DNA of 64,000 nt from Phallusia mammillata (taxonomy: Eukaryota > Chordata > Ascidiacea > Phlebobranchia > Ascidiidae): contig QLIY01000803.1 in assembly GCA_003260075.1 (NCBI GenBank), forward strand, positions 6,319-70,318, given 5' to 3'. Positions 1-11,218 of the stretch are shown piece after piece (within the stretch, counting starts at the first letter, position 1; each line of letters opens with the position of its first letter). The notes below the pieces were generated by a model. That model was given only the letters and a program-made list of their open reading frames with translations, had not been told where the DNA came from and searched no databases. Both the position numbers and the translations under genes were made by a program.

Positions 1-693
1 ACATTTCGTCACGAGTAATTTTGTTATTTGAGCGTGCTACAGCAGTTTCCTTTGAAGTATGGGTCGTAATTATACGTTCAGGTGATATGGTCGTTTGATA
101 AGGGTCATAAACTTGCGAATCGTGTGAATTTCTCGCTTCCCGCTCGAACAACCAGAAAACGTTCGCCATGCCTGTCATTAATAATCGCCCTTATTGTTTC
201 GCCACAATGGAAAATAATTTTATTTCCTTTGACGTTTTTACGGCAATGCGCCCCCTTAGTGACTTTCTAAATTCTTTCATGCACTGCAACCAGTCCTGGC
301 CTGCTGCACGGCTGCGCATAATTAGATACCAAATTCTTTGCTTTGTTGTTGTTCCGTCGCCCTCCCTTTGGTCCGATTAACTGTGAGCATGCACCTCTAA
401 TGGCGAAGACCGCCCGTGCAGCCAGATTGACACGAATCAAGGAAAGAAGGGAGCGGGATTGCAGAGGAATGTTCATGCGAATAAAATAACTGTGCATCGT
501 ATCAGTTGCTTGCTTTTGACAACAATTTTGAATCATTCTAAGAATTCACGCAGGTACTAGCGAAACTAAATCGGTTAGCTCAGTACATAGAATAGTCACG
601 CTTTTGTAGGCATATGTTTCATGGAATTGTACTTTATTTTGAAGGTGTTTTTCAGTTCACACATGACAGGTAACAAAAGTTGGTAACAAAAAG
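1..693. other. Upstream intergenic DNA, no gene seen
   Basis: No reading frame here has convincing codon usage, splice signals or domain content; the short open frames on both strands look like chance. The stretch lies directly 5' of the protease start codon at 694 and probably contains its promoter and 5' UTR, but I see no clear TATA box. Confidence 0.5.
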
Positions 694-3600
694 ATGTCCT
701 TGACAAGGAATATCGTAACTAAATTTGTCTTCTGTTTGATGTTTGCACATGCACAGAGTGTAACAGGTTAGTATTTCATTATGTTATATTTTTTGTTGCA
801 AATTTAAACGTTCTTTGTTTTGTTTTGGCAGTGGTAGAAACCAACAACGCCAAATATGAATGCCCAGATATTGCAAACGACATGAGGTTTGTGAAACAAA
901 AGTTACAAAACTGACTAGCTAAACAGAATTATATGTAAGAACTTATTAAGAAGTGAAATAGAACCGATTCTGATCTCTGTTTTTATGATGTTAATTGTTA
1001 CAAACGCAGATGTTCTCACAATACAACGGTTTACACAGCTTTTATATCGTGTTTTTACAGACAAAACATTCTGTGATTACGGATTATCCTTGTTATTTTA
1101 ACATTTCTTATTACAGAAAAGATTGCGGATTTCCTGGAATTACGGGCCCGGAATGCATAGAAAGGGCTTGCTGCTATAAACCTACAAACACTGCAGGTGT
1201 ACCATGGTGTTACATGGAAAACTTTGTAGAAACCACAACGACATTACCTAAGACTACAACCACGATTGCTCCCACAACAGAGAAGCCGATTCCTGATTGG
1301 ATCAAAGCTTTGATGAACGCTTCGACTGACATCACCGCAAAAAGTAAGCAATATATTGGTTTAAACAAAATTTTAGGCAATGTCTTGTGTATCTACACCA
1401 GGGGTCGGCAACCTTTTAGGCGACACGTGCCAATTTACTTGTTATTTTCATGTGCTAATGACCTCACGTCCCAAAGTTTTTGTAAATATTAGTGGTTCGT
1501 GCCAGCAGATATCAATAATAAAGGGAAATCAGAGTGTTTTGTACATGTAACAGTCAATTTTATAACAATGACACGATAAAAACTATAAACAAGCAGTGTA
1601 ACAGCTTAAATTGTAACTTTAATATGAACACGCAAATCGGTTGGGGTGCCATGAAAAACTACCTCGGGTGCCAACCATGGCACGCGTGCCAGGGGTTGCC
1701 GACCCCTGATCTACACGGTGTCCAATTGTGTTTTAGTAATTGTAAAATTTTGTTTTAGTAATTGTAAAAAAATGATTAGTGGATTTTTTTATTGAATGTA
1801 TCCAGTAGCCTTATTCCTTCTTTGATGTTGTAGAATCCTCGCCCAACAACTCGCCATCATCTGAACTGCCTTTGTAAGTATGACTTGCAATAAATGAATT
1901 ATGTTTTTACCCAGCTAACATATGTTTTAGAATCAGATATGATTTGATGAAATAAATGTAAAAAATACATTGCTCTTTAGGTTGACACGAGAGATCAGAA
2001 ACGAGCTGATGTGTCAAAATACTTACAGACTTTTCAAAAAAATTCGAGGTAAGATATTTTCCTTTTATAACAATCTAACGTAGCAATTACCATTGACACC
2101 GCTTTGTACTTTGTAGGCGCATCAAAATGTCAGAGTAACTTGAACAATCGCGTGTCTTGCATTGCGCGAGGCCACGCTAGAAAGGCGGGCGAAAGCGAGT
2201 GCGAAGCTTGTACAAATGTAAGTGTTTGACGTGATCTTAAAAAAGAGAACTCATAACGCTAAATACTATTTATTGCAGCTTAACTGTTGTTACGATCCGG
2301 TGGTAAAGACGATTGGAGGAAAACGCGTCCCACATTGCTTCAAAATCGCAACAATAGTCACAACTACAACTATCCCTACTACTGCTAAAACAGGTAAATT
2401 TTAAACCGGAAAAATGTTAATTTACCGCTAGGTGGCACAAAAGGGGCTATGTTCTTTGTAAGCATTATCTTGCTTTGAAACAGAAGCATAACGGCGTATT
2501 TGAAGCATTTGAATGGTTGCGTGCAAGTTTATTTTATTTTGTATGTTTTTATGCAGAAACGCCCACTACCAGTACTGCAGTATCTGTTGTACCAAAAAAG
2601 ATATGGGAAGGAATTCGTCCGCAATACCAGCCAGGAAGTCCGCCAAGAGTTAGTACAGCCACTGGAAATATCGGAGGGGGTTCTTTGCTCAACGGTTTAT
2701 CAAATGTACCTGGGTTCGCCACACCACAGTTTGGTCAGAGCTTGACTGGATTACAGAGTGGAGGGCAACCACTTTTTGGACAAAACAATAATCGACAAAC
2801 AGCCAACATATTTCAAAACCAAATGGGTGGAGCTTCAAACCCGGACATCATGAGTCTTCTTGCATCGTTGCGGAAACCAGTACCGATCTCAACAACCGTT
2901 AACCCTGCAGCTTCATCCAATCTACTTCAGCCGAATCAACCCAACTCGTTAAACTCAATGAACATGCTGTCGATGTTGAATCGACCGAAAACCACAACAA
3001 CTTCATCGACGTCCAACCTGGCAAATATTTTTTCCATTCTTGGCCAAAACAAACAGTCATCCTCGACGAGTTCAAACAATATTTTTAGCTCCCTTCTCTC
3101 TGGAATGAGCGGTCAAAACCCCACGGGAGGCTCTTCTAATCTTCTTAATGCGCTTTCTTTGATCAACAAACCATCTACAGCCAGTAGCACCAATACAAAG
3201 ACTGGAAACACCTTAAACATTTTTTCTCTACTGAATCCACCAAACACTGTCGTCACCGCAGCACCTATAATAACGCAGCCTCCGCCGTCTAATGGGGGAT
3301 CCGACTCGATGTCGCAAATTTTCAGTCTTTTAAATCCTTCCACTTCAGGAGGATCCAGCTCCTCTCTGACAAATCTTCTTTTGAATCGACTTAAACCCAC
3401 TAGCACAGCTCCGGCTGCAGGCGGAATGTCAAGTCTTCTTTCTCAATTGTTAGGTAACTCGCCAACTTCAAGTCTCATCAGCAATCTGCTTTCTGGTGGT
3501 ACGACCGGTTCTAAAAACAAACCCAAACCAACGGGCACCAAAGCAACAGTTACGCCTTCAACCACGCGACCAAACGTAGTTGTTCCTGACAGTATATCCA

Positions 3601-5719
3601 TACCTGTTATATACGAAACAGAGAAGCGTCCAGTTCCTCGCAGAACCTGTTATCCACGTAAGATTCATCTTTGGTTTGTGCAAACACCAAACAAAAATGA
3701 GTGAATTAATTGGTAAAGAACAACAATTTCACACATAAAAAATGTTTAAATTAACCTTTCCTAAAAATAACCCGCATTTTTCAAATTTGATTAAATCAAA
3801 ACAGAAATCATAGTTAGTACCTTAATTTCGCAGAAAATTGCGGTCATCGAGCCACAGATGGACAAATCACGCATCGCATCGTAGGTGAGTAGTTCGAGTC
3901 AATAATAAAGTTATGGAAAATGTGTCTTAAAATTAACGATTGAATTTTGCAGGTGGCCAATGGACAGGCGGAATCGAGTATTGGCCTTGGATGGCATCTT
4001 TCCGCCGCACATTTTTCGATGACGACAGATATATCCACATTTGCGGTGCTACAATCATTTCCAGACGTTGGATCGTCACTGCTGGTCATTGTTTCATGGC
4101 TTATAAAAGACGAGGAGTGAAATTGGTCGGACAGAAAGAGTAAGTCATATATTATTGATTAAAATGCTGTCAAACCTATACAGTTTTCCGTTGAAAAGTT
4201 ACCCGAGCTATTAAAGCTGCCAGACATTGCGTGAGATTGCGATATAGTGGCACTCGAAACTTCAGTGAGTGTTTGTGGTTTGCAGTGCGTATGTTTATTT
4301 TTCACTTCAATTGCCACAATAACCGCAGTCGATGTAACAAAGATTACGACAGTGTGTTAGCTTGTGTGTGCATAGGTACCTAGAAAACCAGTCTTTGTCA
4401 GGGCCAAAGCTTCACAAATCTTGTGAAATACAGAATGTTGTTTTGTATGTCCCCCTGATGTATAAAAAATGAAAAAAAAAACAATAATCACCTGGCTTGG
4501 AGAACATGGTAAAATTGCTGGACCACTAAGGGTTAACGCCACATTGGTGTGTGATTGGTCGATGAACACAAACTATTTTCTGTTGCAGAAAGTACCCATC
4601 GGTGTATGCCATTCACGCTGGAAAATACTACAGAGATTCGCCAGAACCCACGATGCAAGTCTTTGAAATTGAGTCATTCGAAGCACATCCTGAATATGAC
4701 TTCCGTTCTCTCAAACACGACATTGCAGTTGCCAAACTCAGGGTATATATATCACAACTTAAATTTGCATTTCCTCGTTGAACGACATTGTTCGGTTGAA
4801 CACACCTGATTTATTATTCAAATTACAATGTGTTAGTGGTAAAAGGTGGATTACTCAACGTTGAATACTTCTTGTGTTTAGGAGCCAATCCAATACTCCA
4901 ATTACGTGCAGCCTGCGTGCCTTCCAGGGAAAGAAGATATGATGGTCTCCGGAGAACGAGTTTGGGTTACTGGATGGGGAGAAACACTTCGTATGTTGTT
5001 GTTGTGTAAAATAACAATATCTTTCGAATATCAAGTTAAAATTTAATGGTCATGTCTTTGCAGAGGTCGGAAACCAAAACAGATCAAAACTGAAGGAACT
5101 CACTTTGCCTCTGATCGGTAACAACAAATGTAAGTCCTCCTGGCCAAGCCATTTCCACGAGGCATGGATATGCACTGAAGGCGCCTATTTGGAAGATGCC
5201 TGCGCGGTAAGTTTACCTGCAACTGTATTTCCTATAGTTTTGTGTCCGAATCTAAGCTTTGTGTCCGAAAAATACTCATTGAAGCGTGCGTTGCTTTTTG
5301 TTGCTACAATTGTATCACTACAATTGTAACTAATTGTTGCGTTTTTGGTAATCCTACAGACTCTTTTTGGTAATCCTACAATCAGATTGTTTTGTGACAT
5401 ATTTTTGCCATTTGTACGCGTGGTAGAAGATATTAGTTCATTTTTTTAAATGAAATTCAAAATTGTTGTCTTGTAATAAGAATACCCTTTCAAACCATTT
5501 GTTTTGTGCGTCCAGGGTGACTCTGGTGGTCCACTGGTAAAACAGGATGAAGATTCAAGATGGAATTTAATCGGAATCGCCATCGCAGGCACACGTACCT
5601 GTTCTACCGTGAAAACTGACATCAGACCCGGAATTTACACGAAACTCGCGTATTATCGCGATTTCATTGATGTTGCGACTGGAGGGGCTTGTGATGATGA
5701 AGGCTACAAGTTTTTCTAA
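694..5719 (+). CDS. Secreted trefoil/trypsin mosaic serine protease
   Basis: Fourteen exons join in phase with GT-AG borders: 694-766, 832-886, 1117-1343, 1834-1873, 1981-2048, 2117-2217, 2279-2393, 2557-3657, 3834-3884, 3953-4139, 4589-4742, 4882-4990, 5064-5206 and 5516-5719, giving about 875 residues. A hydrophobic signal peptide (residues 1 to about 20) is followed by a P-type trefoil (six Cys at 35, 46, 56, 61, 62 and 74, with the CGFPGIT motif), a Thr-rich linker, a second Cys-rich module (about 143-208, with a CCYDP core) that looks like a degenerate trefoil, and a roughly 365-residue Ser/Asn/Thr-rich region encoded by the single long exon 8. The C-terminal S1 protease domain has the activation site RIVGG (cleavage after Arg608), His656 in TAGHC, Asp717 in HDIAVAKL and Ser811 in GDSGGP. 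Asp six residues before the Ser (S1 pocket) predicts cleavage after Lys/Arg. All catalytic residues are present, so it is probably an active zymogen acting outside the cell. Substrate unknown. Intron 3 carries a hAT element. Confidence 0.88.
1391..1716. mobile_element. hAT-type MITE in protease intron 3
   Basis: The element spans 1399-1708 (310 bp) with terminal inverted repeats CAGGGGTCGGCAACC and GGTTGCCGACCCCTG, and is flanked by a perfect 8-bp target duplication ATCTACAC (1391-1398 and 1709-1716). An 8-bp duplication and CAG...CTG ends are hAT hallmarks. It has no transposase frame and is therefore non-autonomous. It lies wholly inside an intron. Confidence 0.9.
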
Positions 5720-6226
5720 TTTCGTTTTTTTATTTTTTTATTTATTTTTTACTTTCGCATTTTTTTAATCTTTACGAAGCTTGCGCTATGCATCTGTACA
5801 AGTGTTGCTTGCTGTATATCGTATCAATTTAAACTGCGTGTTTTTGTTTATTGTTTTATTTTGTACATATTTTGTTCATTTAATTGTGAGCTAAACTGAA
5901 TTCAGCCAGTTAAACTAGCTCTGTGACGATGACGTCATATACTGTGATATTCTTGAGTTTTCGCTTTATCGGCCTGTTAATGTTTCCTCAGTTTGCCTAC
6001 TTTACTGATCAGTTAGCAGCTGACTTTCAATACATTTTATTTACTTAAAATGGCTGTTTGATGTTTATTCAGCTTCAGATAAACGCTACTTGTTTTCCAA
6101 CCATTAAAACCTTTTGCAAGACTTGTAGAGCTTATCTAAAAATTTGATTTTGGGTATTCCAAAAACCAATAATGTTTACAGAATATGAAGAAATAATGTT
6201 TAAAAGAGCAGTTTCTAAAATAGATG

Positions 6227-6232
6227 TTTATT
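6227..6232 (-). terminator. Candidate poly(A) signal for the CXorf65-like gene
   Basis: AATAAA on the minus strand, about 190 bp downstream of the stop codon at 6425. It lies next to the plus-strand candidate at 6275, so the two transcripts would overlap tail to tail. Confidence 0.45.
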
Positions 6233-6274
6233 GAAAATACGCATGTCGTATGTATATAGGTAGCATCAACAAAA

Positions 6275-6280
6275 AATAAA
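6275..6280 (+). terminator. Candidate poly(A) signal for the protease
   Basis: AATAAA about 555 bp after the protease stop codon. If used, the protease 3' UTR overlaps the 3' end of the convergent CXorf65-like gene. No nearer canonical signal was found, but use is unproven. Confidence 0.4.
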
Positions 6281-6424
6281 ATTCTGTAAGAAATTATTTA
6301 ACTGCGCAGCAACAAAACGGACGAATAGAAAAGAGGTAAAAGGATTAAAAAGCTGATTGCATGTACAAAAACTTCAAAAAAACATTCCATTCTTAAACTA
6401 CTGACAATGAAAAGGAGAACTAGA

Positions 6425-7642
6425 TCATTTTCTTTTCCCCTTTCCCTTTCTCGGGGTTGTGGATTGCCTGTTTCGACTTTGACTGGTTTTTCTTGCCGAC
6501 GTGGCAACGGCCCCATCAAGACGGTCGCTTGATCCACTGTTTGACTCCAAGCTTTTTCTTACCGTTTTTTCCCGCTTCTCCCGTGGTTTTCGACTTCTGC
6601 TTTCCGACCTGGACGGCGGCAGGTCGCGACTCGCCAGACGAGCTAAAAGGCAAGAAAGTGTTTGTTTGATGAAAAACAAAGTGATTGTTCGTTATTAATT
6701 GTATAGGCTCGGGCTGTACTGCGCGTAAAAGTTCCCTAATCCAAAATGTTTCATTTAAATGTATAATTTTAATATTTTTCAAACAAATGTACAAACGTAG
6801 AATTTAACAAATAACAAATATTTGCAGCATTCCCTAAAGAAACATATCATTAAATACTCTTTTATTTTTTAATTAATTTGGCAAAATAACTTAACTTGAG
6901 TAATATTTCAACCTGTGTTTAAAAAAAAGGACGATTCTTCGTATATACGTATACCTGTAAACTTGGTTGTGACGATGTTTCCGTTGTTAAGCAGAGGAAT
7001 ATAAGAAATATCCTCCAATGGTGATTGACCATCGACACTTGTAGTTGTTTCGTTCGATTCTGGTGTTGGATTATCACGCCGAGTCCGTTTTACTTCGATG
7101 AGGACCACATTTTCGCGATCTGTGCTTAAAACTTCATTCGCGTACTTCGTCGTGGTTTGAGTAATGTTTTTCAAGTTTCCATATTCATCTGATAGATCGA
7201 CTTCAACTACAAAACATGACTTTGTATGTTTATGTGTCCATGATAAAAAAAATCACAGTCAAAACAGGTTGTTTTGGACATTTGGTAGTGTACAGAAATT
7301 TTATAATATACACCTGTATACAGATATTTTCCATAACGTGGTTGTGGATTTTTTCATCAAACAAGTATATACATTTATGATAAAGCTTTGTTTGGAACCT
7401 TTTCAACCACTTACTCTCTTGGGGAAATTCGCAACGCCGTTTGATGTTTTCAAGTAGTAATCTCGTCTGACAATTCGGGTTGAACAAAAGTTGCTTGTTG
7501 TCTGAAACAACAAAAAATGACGGTTGCTATGTACGATTTAAAAAATCCATGATCTAGCCTGGTAACTGTTGCATGTTGGCGTTGCCATGCACAAAACTGA
7601 AACACATAACTCACCTCCGTAGTTGAGTACTATAAAAGTCAT
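6425..7642 (-). CDS. CXorf65/C22orf15-like small protein
   Basis: Four exons on the minus strand join in phase: 7615-7642, 7415-7501, 6955-7206 and 6425-6642, giving 194 residues. The start MTFIVLNYGDNKQLLFN and the following NCQTRLLLENIK match the N-terminal pattern of vertebrate CXorf65 (an FIxxxHGDNQQFL-like stretch, then NC, then LLLxxI), and the third exon has VDLSDEYGNLK and YIPLL, matching the IDLCDETGTMK and FVPLLK blocks of that family. Length is close to the human protein (about 183 residues). The family has no established biochemical function. The last exon encodes a Lys/Arg/Ser-rich tail ending in KGKGKRK with no recognisable domain; such basic tails vary in the family. Convergent with the protease. 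Identification rests on remembered family motifs, not on an alignment. Confidence 0.85.
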
Positions 7643-10600
7643 TCTCAAATTAAAACTTCTGTGACGGATTCAGCTTGATTGAATTACTGCAAGAAAAGCT
7701 AAACAAAACTCATAAAAATTGGTATTTGACTTTGACACGGTTTAAGCACACCTTTAAGCCCTTTAACTGCCAGGACAAACACCACAGACCAACCAGCTAT
7801 TCATCAATCAGCCTTAGAATACCTCGGCTACTTTGTTTTTCCAGTAAACAAAAGAAAGCCTTTGTCAAGCGTTACAGCAGGCTTTTCATATAAACTAAAT
7901 ATTAGTCATAGGAAACAAGTGAGCAGCTGTTGAGGAAATTGAGAACAAAAAATATAAAAATAAAACAATCTATTGTCTTCTTCTCGAAAATTCAACCGCA
8001 TCTTCGTTGATATTTTCTACTTCGTAAGTTCAGCACATTTGGGAAAATGCAACACAAATGGCATTGCTCTTCTGGCATTATAGAGGCAACATTGCAACTA
8101 CCCCTCTGTATTGTAATCTATCCAATTTTACCGAATTATCTGTACTTGGTAAAAAAATGACAAAACTTTGAAAATACTTCTTTGTTATATGTTAGAATTT
8201 TTCCTCTCCACACAGCACGATTTCAATTTCATTGATAAAATGACAGAAATGAAAAAACAGCTCCACCGTAGACACAAGAGCTTTTAATTGCGAAGCTACT
8301 GGAATTCTGGCCCCGCGGAATGATTACGGCCCTGTGAGAGATTTCACAATATCACTTCTCGCAATTCAACCGCGCGGCAACAATGGTACAAGTACCTTAG
8401 TCGGTTTTCGAGTTGTGATGTCACAAAACAAACAGTTCTGCGTAACAAAGGTAGCATCATTTTGGACCGAGTACAAAAGCTTAAGAGTGATTGGCCATCA
8501 CAATCCACTGGAAGACCTAAAATCCATTTTACGTTTTTTGTTCCTATAAATCAATAGGTTGGATAGCCTATCGTGCTGGTCAAGGTTTTCTTCTGTTAAA
8601 CTTGTCCGAGGTATTGGCACAAACAATGAGATGAGATCTTGAAAACATTTTATGGCCATGTAAGCAACCCAGTAAAGGTGCAAACTTATTTTTAAAGTTA
8701 TATTGACCATGTGTTCGAGTTTATTGCTTGCGAGCGACCACCAGAGGATATTTAAATTTTAAACCATTTTGACTAAACTGCGCCAAAGAATGTTTGCATT
8801 GCCTGAAATATCACAATTCTCTACCCGGGGCAGGAACTTGGCTGAATGGTCTGGCGCGCCTGACCCACATACAGACATAAAAAACCCTGATCGGGATTCG
8901 TCCCCGGGAGGTTCCTGGGATTCGTCCCCGGCAGGTTCCTGGGTTCGAACCCCGTGAAAAAAAAAAAATAAATAAAAAAAAAATAAAAAATAAAAAAAAT
9001 AAAAAAAATAATTCTCTACCCAAGTAAACAATAATTTGTAAAACATGTAATAAAAAAGTAAAACCCAAAAACCTCTTCAAAAAGCGCATTTTTTCACATT
9101 TTCCATTCAACAATCGTCTCATTTTGTTAATTATATATCGCTTGTGTTTATTTATACCTAGTAGATTTGTTTTGCAATGGTTTTAACGATCACCTGATTT
9201 TAACAACTACAACAACATTCAATTCATTTTCTGCTAATTGCCATTTTTTTTAAAAACTACACAAATCCCGATACTTTATCATAAATATGCTTTTCCGAAA
9301 TCTATTTTTTTCGTTGTTATCAAAAATGTTGTAAGACAAAATATTTTGTCGAACTACGCTATTAACAGCACTTATTTCCACCACGCTGCTCGCGTCATAT
9401 TAGCTCGCCTCAACGGTGACAGGCGATGGCGAGATCCCCTATTAATACTAGTAATCAGATTAAACTTTCATACCCAGTAGTTCAATGACAAAACGAGTCT
9501 AAATGCCGGTTAAATTGCTGTAAGTGTTATGTGCGTGTGTAGTTTGCAAGTGATTTGCCACGCTTCAACGGTTTCTCTTTCGGTGTCGAAATGTTGTGTA
9601 AACGATATGAAATGTGAATCAGCTGAGATTTCCACTGCGATAAGTGATAGCGATGGATGCGAACTCTTTGGCAAGTAAACATTCGTATCGGTGTTGATGT
9701 TCTGATTGTGGAAATGCTTAACTGTGTCTCCAGGCTAAGCCAGGGCGTCTGATGCTTAGGCAATGTTGTTGTTTTTTCAGGGTAAGTGTTTTGTTGCAAG
9801 GGGTTTTGACCCGGTAATCCAAAATTGATGATGGTTTCCTTTAAAACTGTTTGAATTTAGGGTTCAGCGAACGTTTGGTCCGTAAACTTGTGAGAGCTGA
9901 ACGATTACGTGTCATTTGTGTTTAGTTTATGGAGATAAAGTTTGTGTTGCTCTATGTGCGAAAGCACTGGATTTTGCAAAATAATGTTACTGCCTCTTAA
10001 ACTCTTCCCAAGCCGCTAGTTTTCAACAGAGCGAAAAACATACACGCAATAAACAGGAGCTATGCCCCGCTGTTTTCTCTTAACAGGCCTCTAAGTCGAG
10101 GAAACGACACATAAAATGTGTTTTAATAATTGCCAACAGCGGCCATTCCGCAGCGCCGCGTCAGAAAGTCGCAACGGTCACGAGTGAGCAAAGATGCGGG
10201 CGCGCGCCTTTCTTCGGCATCGTAAAACTGCGTGTCGACCAAGCGAGGTCATTCTGCTATCGGCGATATGCTTTCCGCGTACCACCGTCTTACCTCGTGT
10301 TTCGTGTTGCTTTCAGACAGTCAGCGAAGATATTAAGTGTAGTCAAGATATTTTTCTCTCCCTTTATATGTGCTTAGCTATTGCACTGCAGTTTTGCGAC
10401 GGTCAGATTATACTTCTGACGTTGTACTGTCTTAATTTGAGGAATGCATTAAGATACTGATTGAAGCCTTATGTAGCCAGTGGTTAGAGACATTTGTTTT
10501 TAGACAAAGAAGATGTTTGTCGAAGAGTAGAATGTCCGAAATGAGTATCACAATTTTTTGAAGATATGCTACTTCAGCGCAAAACCAAGTGAACATATTT

Positions 10601-11218
10601 TTGTCTCTTAAATGTTTTCCTAGATCCACTCCAGGCAAAATTTTGTTGGAGACTCGTTGGGCCGAGCAAATGATAAGAAAGGTATCTTTATTTGGATCGA
10701 GAAAGTGGGCGGCGTTTAGCTAACGGCTTACCGCCGCAAATTCTTGGAATAATCGAATCGGAACAGGCCTTTGTCGTTCGTTCCAGCCAGTAGAAAACGT
10801 TCTCTGTCTAATTGATTTCTGACGATTCTACACGTCATACGCTGAGCTATAAAATTTTTCTTAAAGTTGGTGATATATTTTAACCTTTAGTGTCGTTATA
10901 GTAAGGTAGACTTTGTTGCTAAATAGTGAAGGTCATTAACAACTAAAGGATGTGATGACTAAGCTGTAAACAGATGACCGGTGTTGACTGTTGAATCAGA
11001 CAAAGAAGGGATTTCCTTACTTATCTAGGTGTTGTTGTTTCCCGCAGTGTTGTCGATTGATTTAGAAAAGTGCTGTACGACCGGGCACTGAACGCATTGT
11101 TGCGGAAAATTTGCTTTTCCTCTTGAGTGACTGGAGTTAATACTTAGCCCATTAACAATTGTATTACAAGTTTCCGAGGACTTCTTGGTTGAAGAGGTTT
11201 ATCTTGGCCATAACACCA
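7643..11218. other. Intergenic region; SINE but no gene seen
   Basis: No coding exon with convincing splice sites was found. A tRNA-derived SINE lies at 8815-9021. A CpG-richer patch at about 10140-10330 could be promoter or 5' UTR sequence of the WxxW gene that starts at 11219, since the surrounding DNA is clearly AT-rich; that is inference. Confidence 0.45.
8815..9021 (+). mobile_element. tRNA-derived SINE with 12-bp target duplication
   Basis: The body (8827-9009) has an A-box-like stretch (TTGGCTGAATGGTCTGGCGC) and a B-box (GGTTCGAACCC at about 8941-8951), followed by a long A-rich tail with scattered T. It is flanked by the perfect 12-bp direct repeat AATTCTCTACCC (8815-8826 and 9010-9021), the mark of target-primed reverse transcription. 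Between the boxes a GGGATTCGTCCCCGG unit occurs twice. It is too irregular for a functional tRNA gene. Confidence 0.85.

Noticed and set aside
8930-8960. A tRNA gene suggested by GGTTCGAACCC
   Set aside because: No acceptor stem or anticodon arm can be folded; it is the B-box of a SINE.
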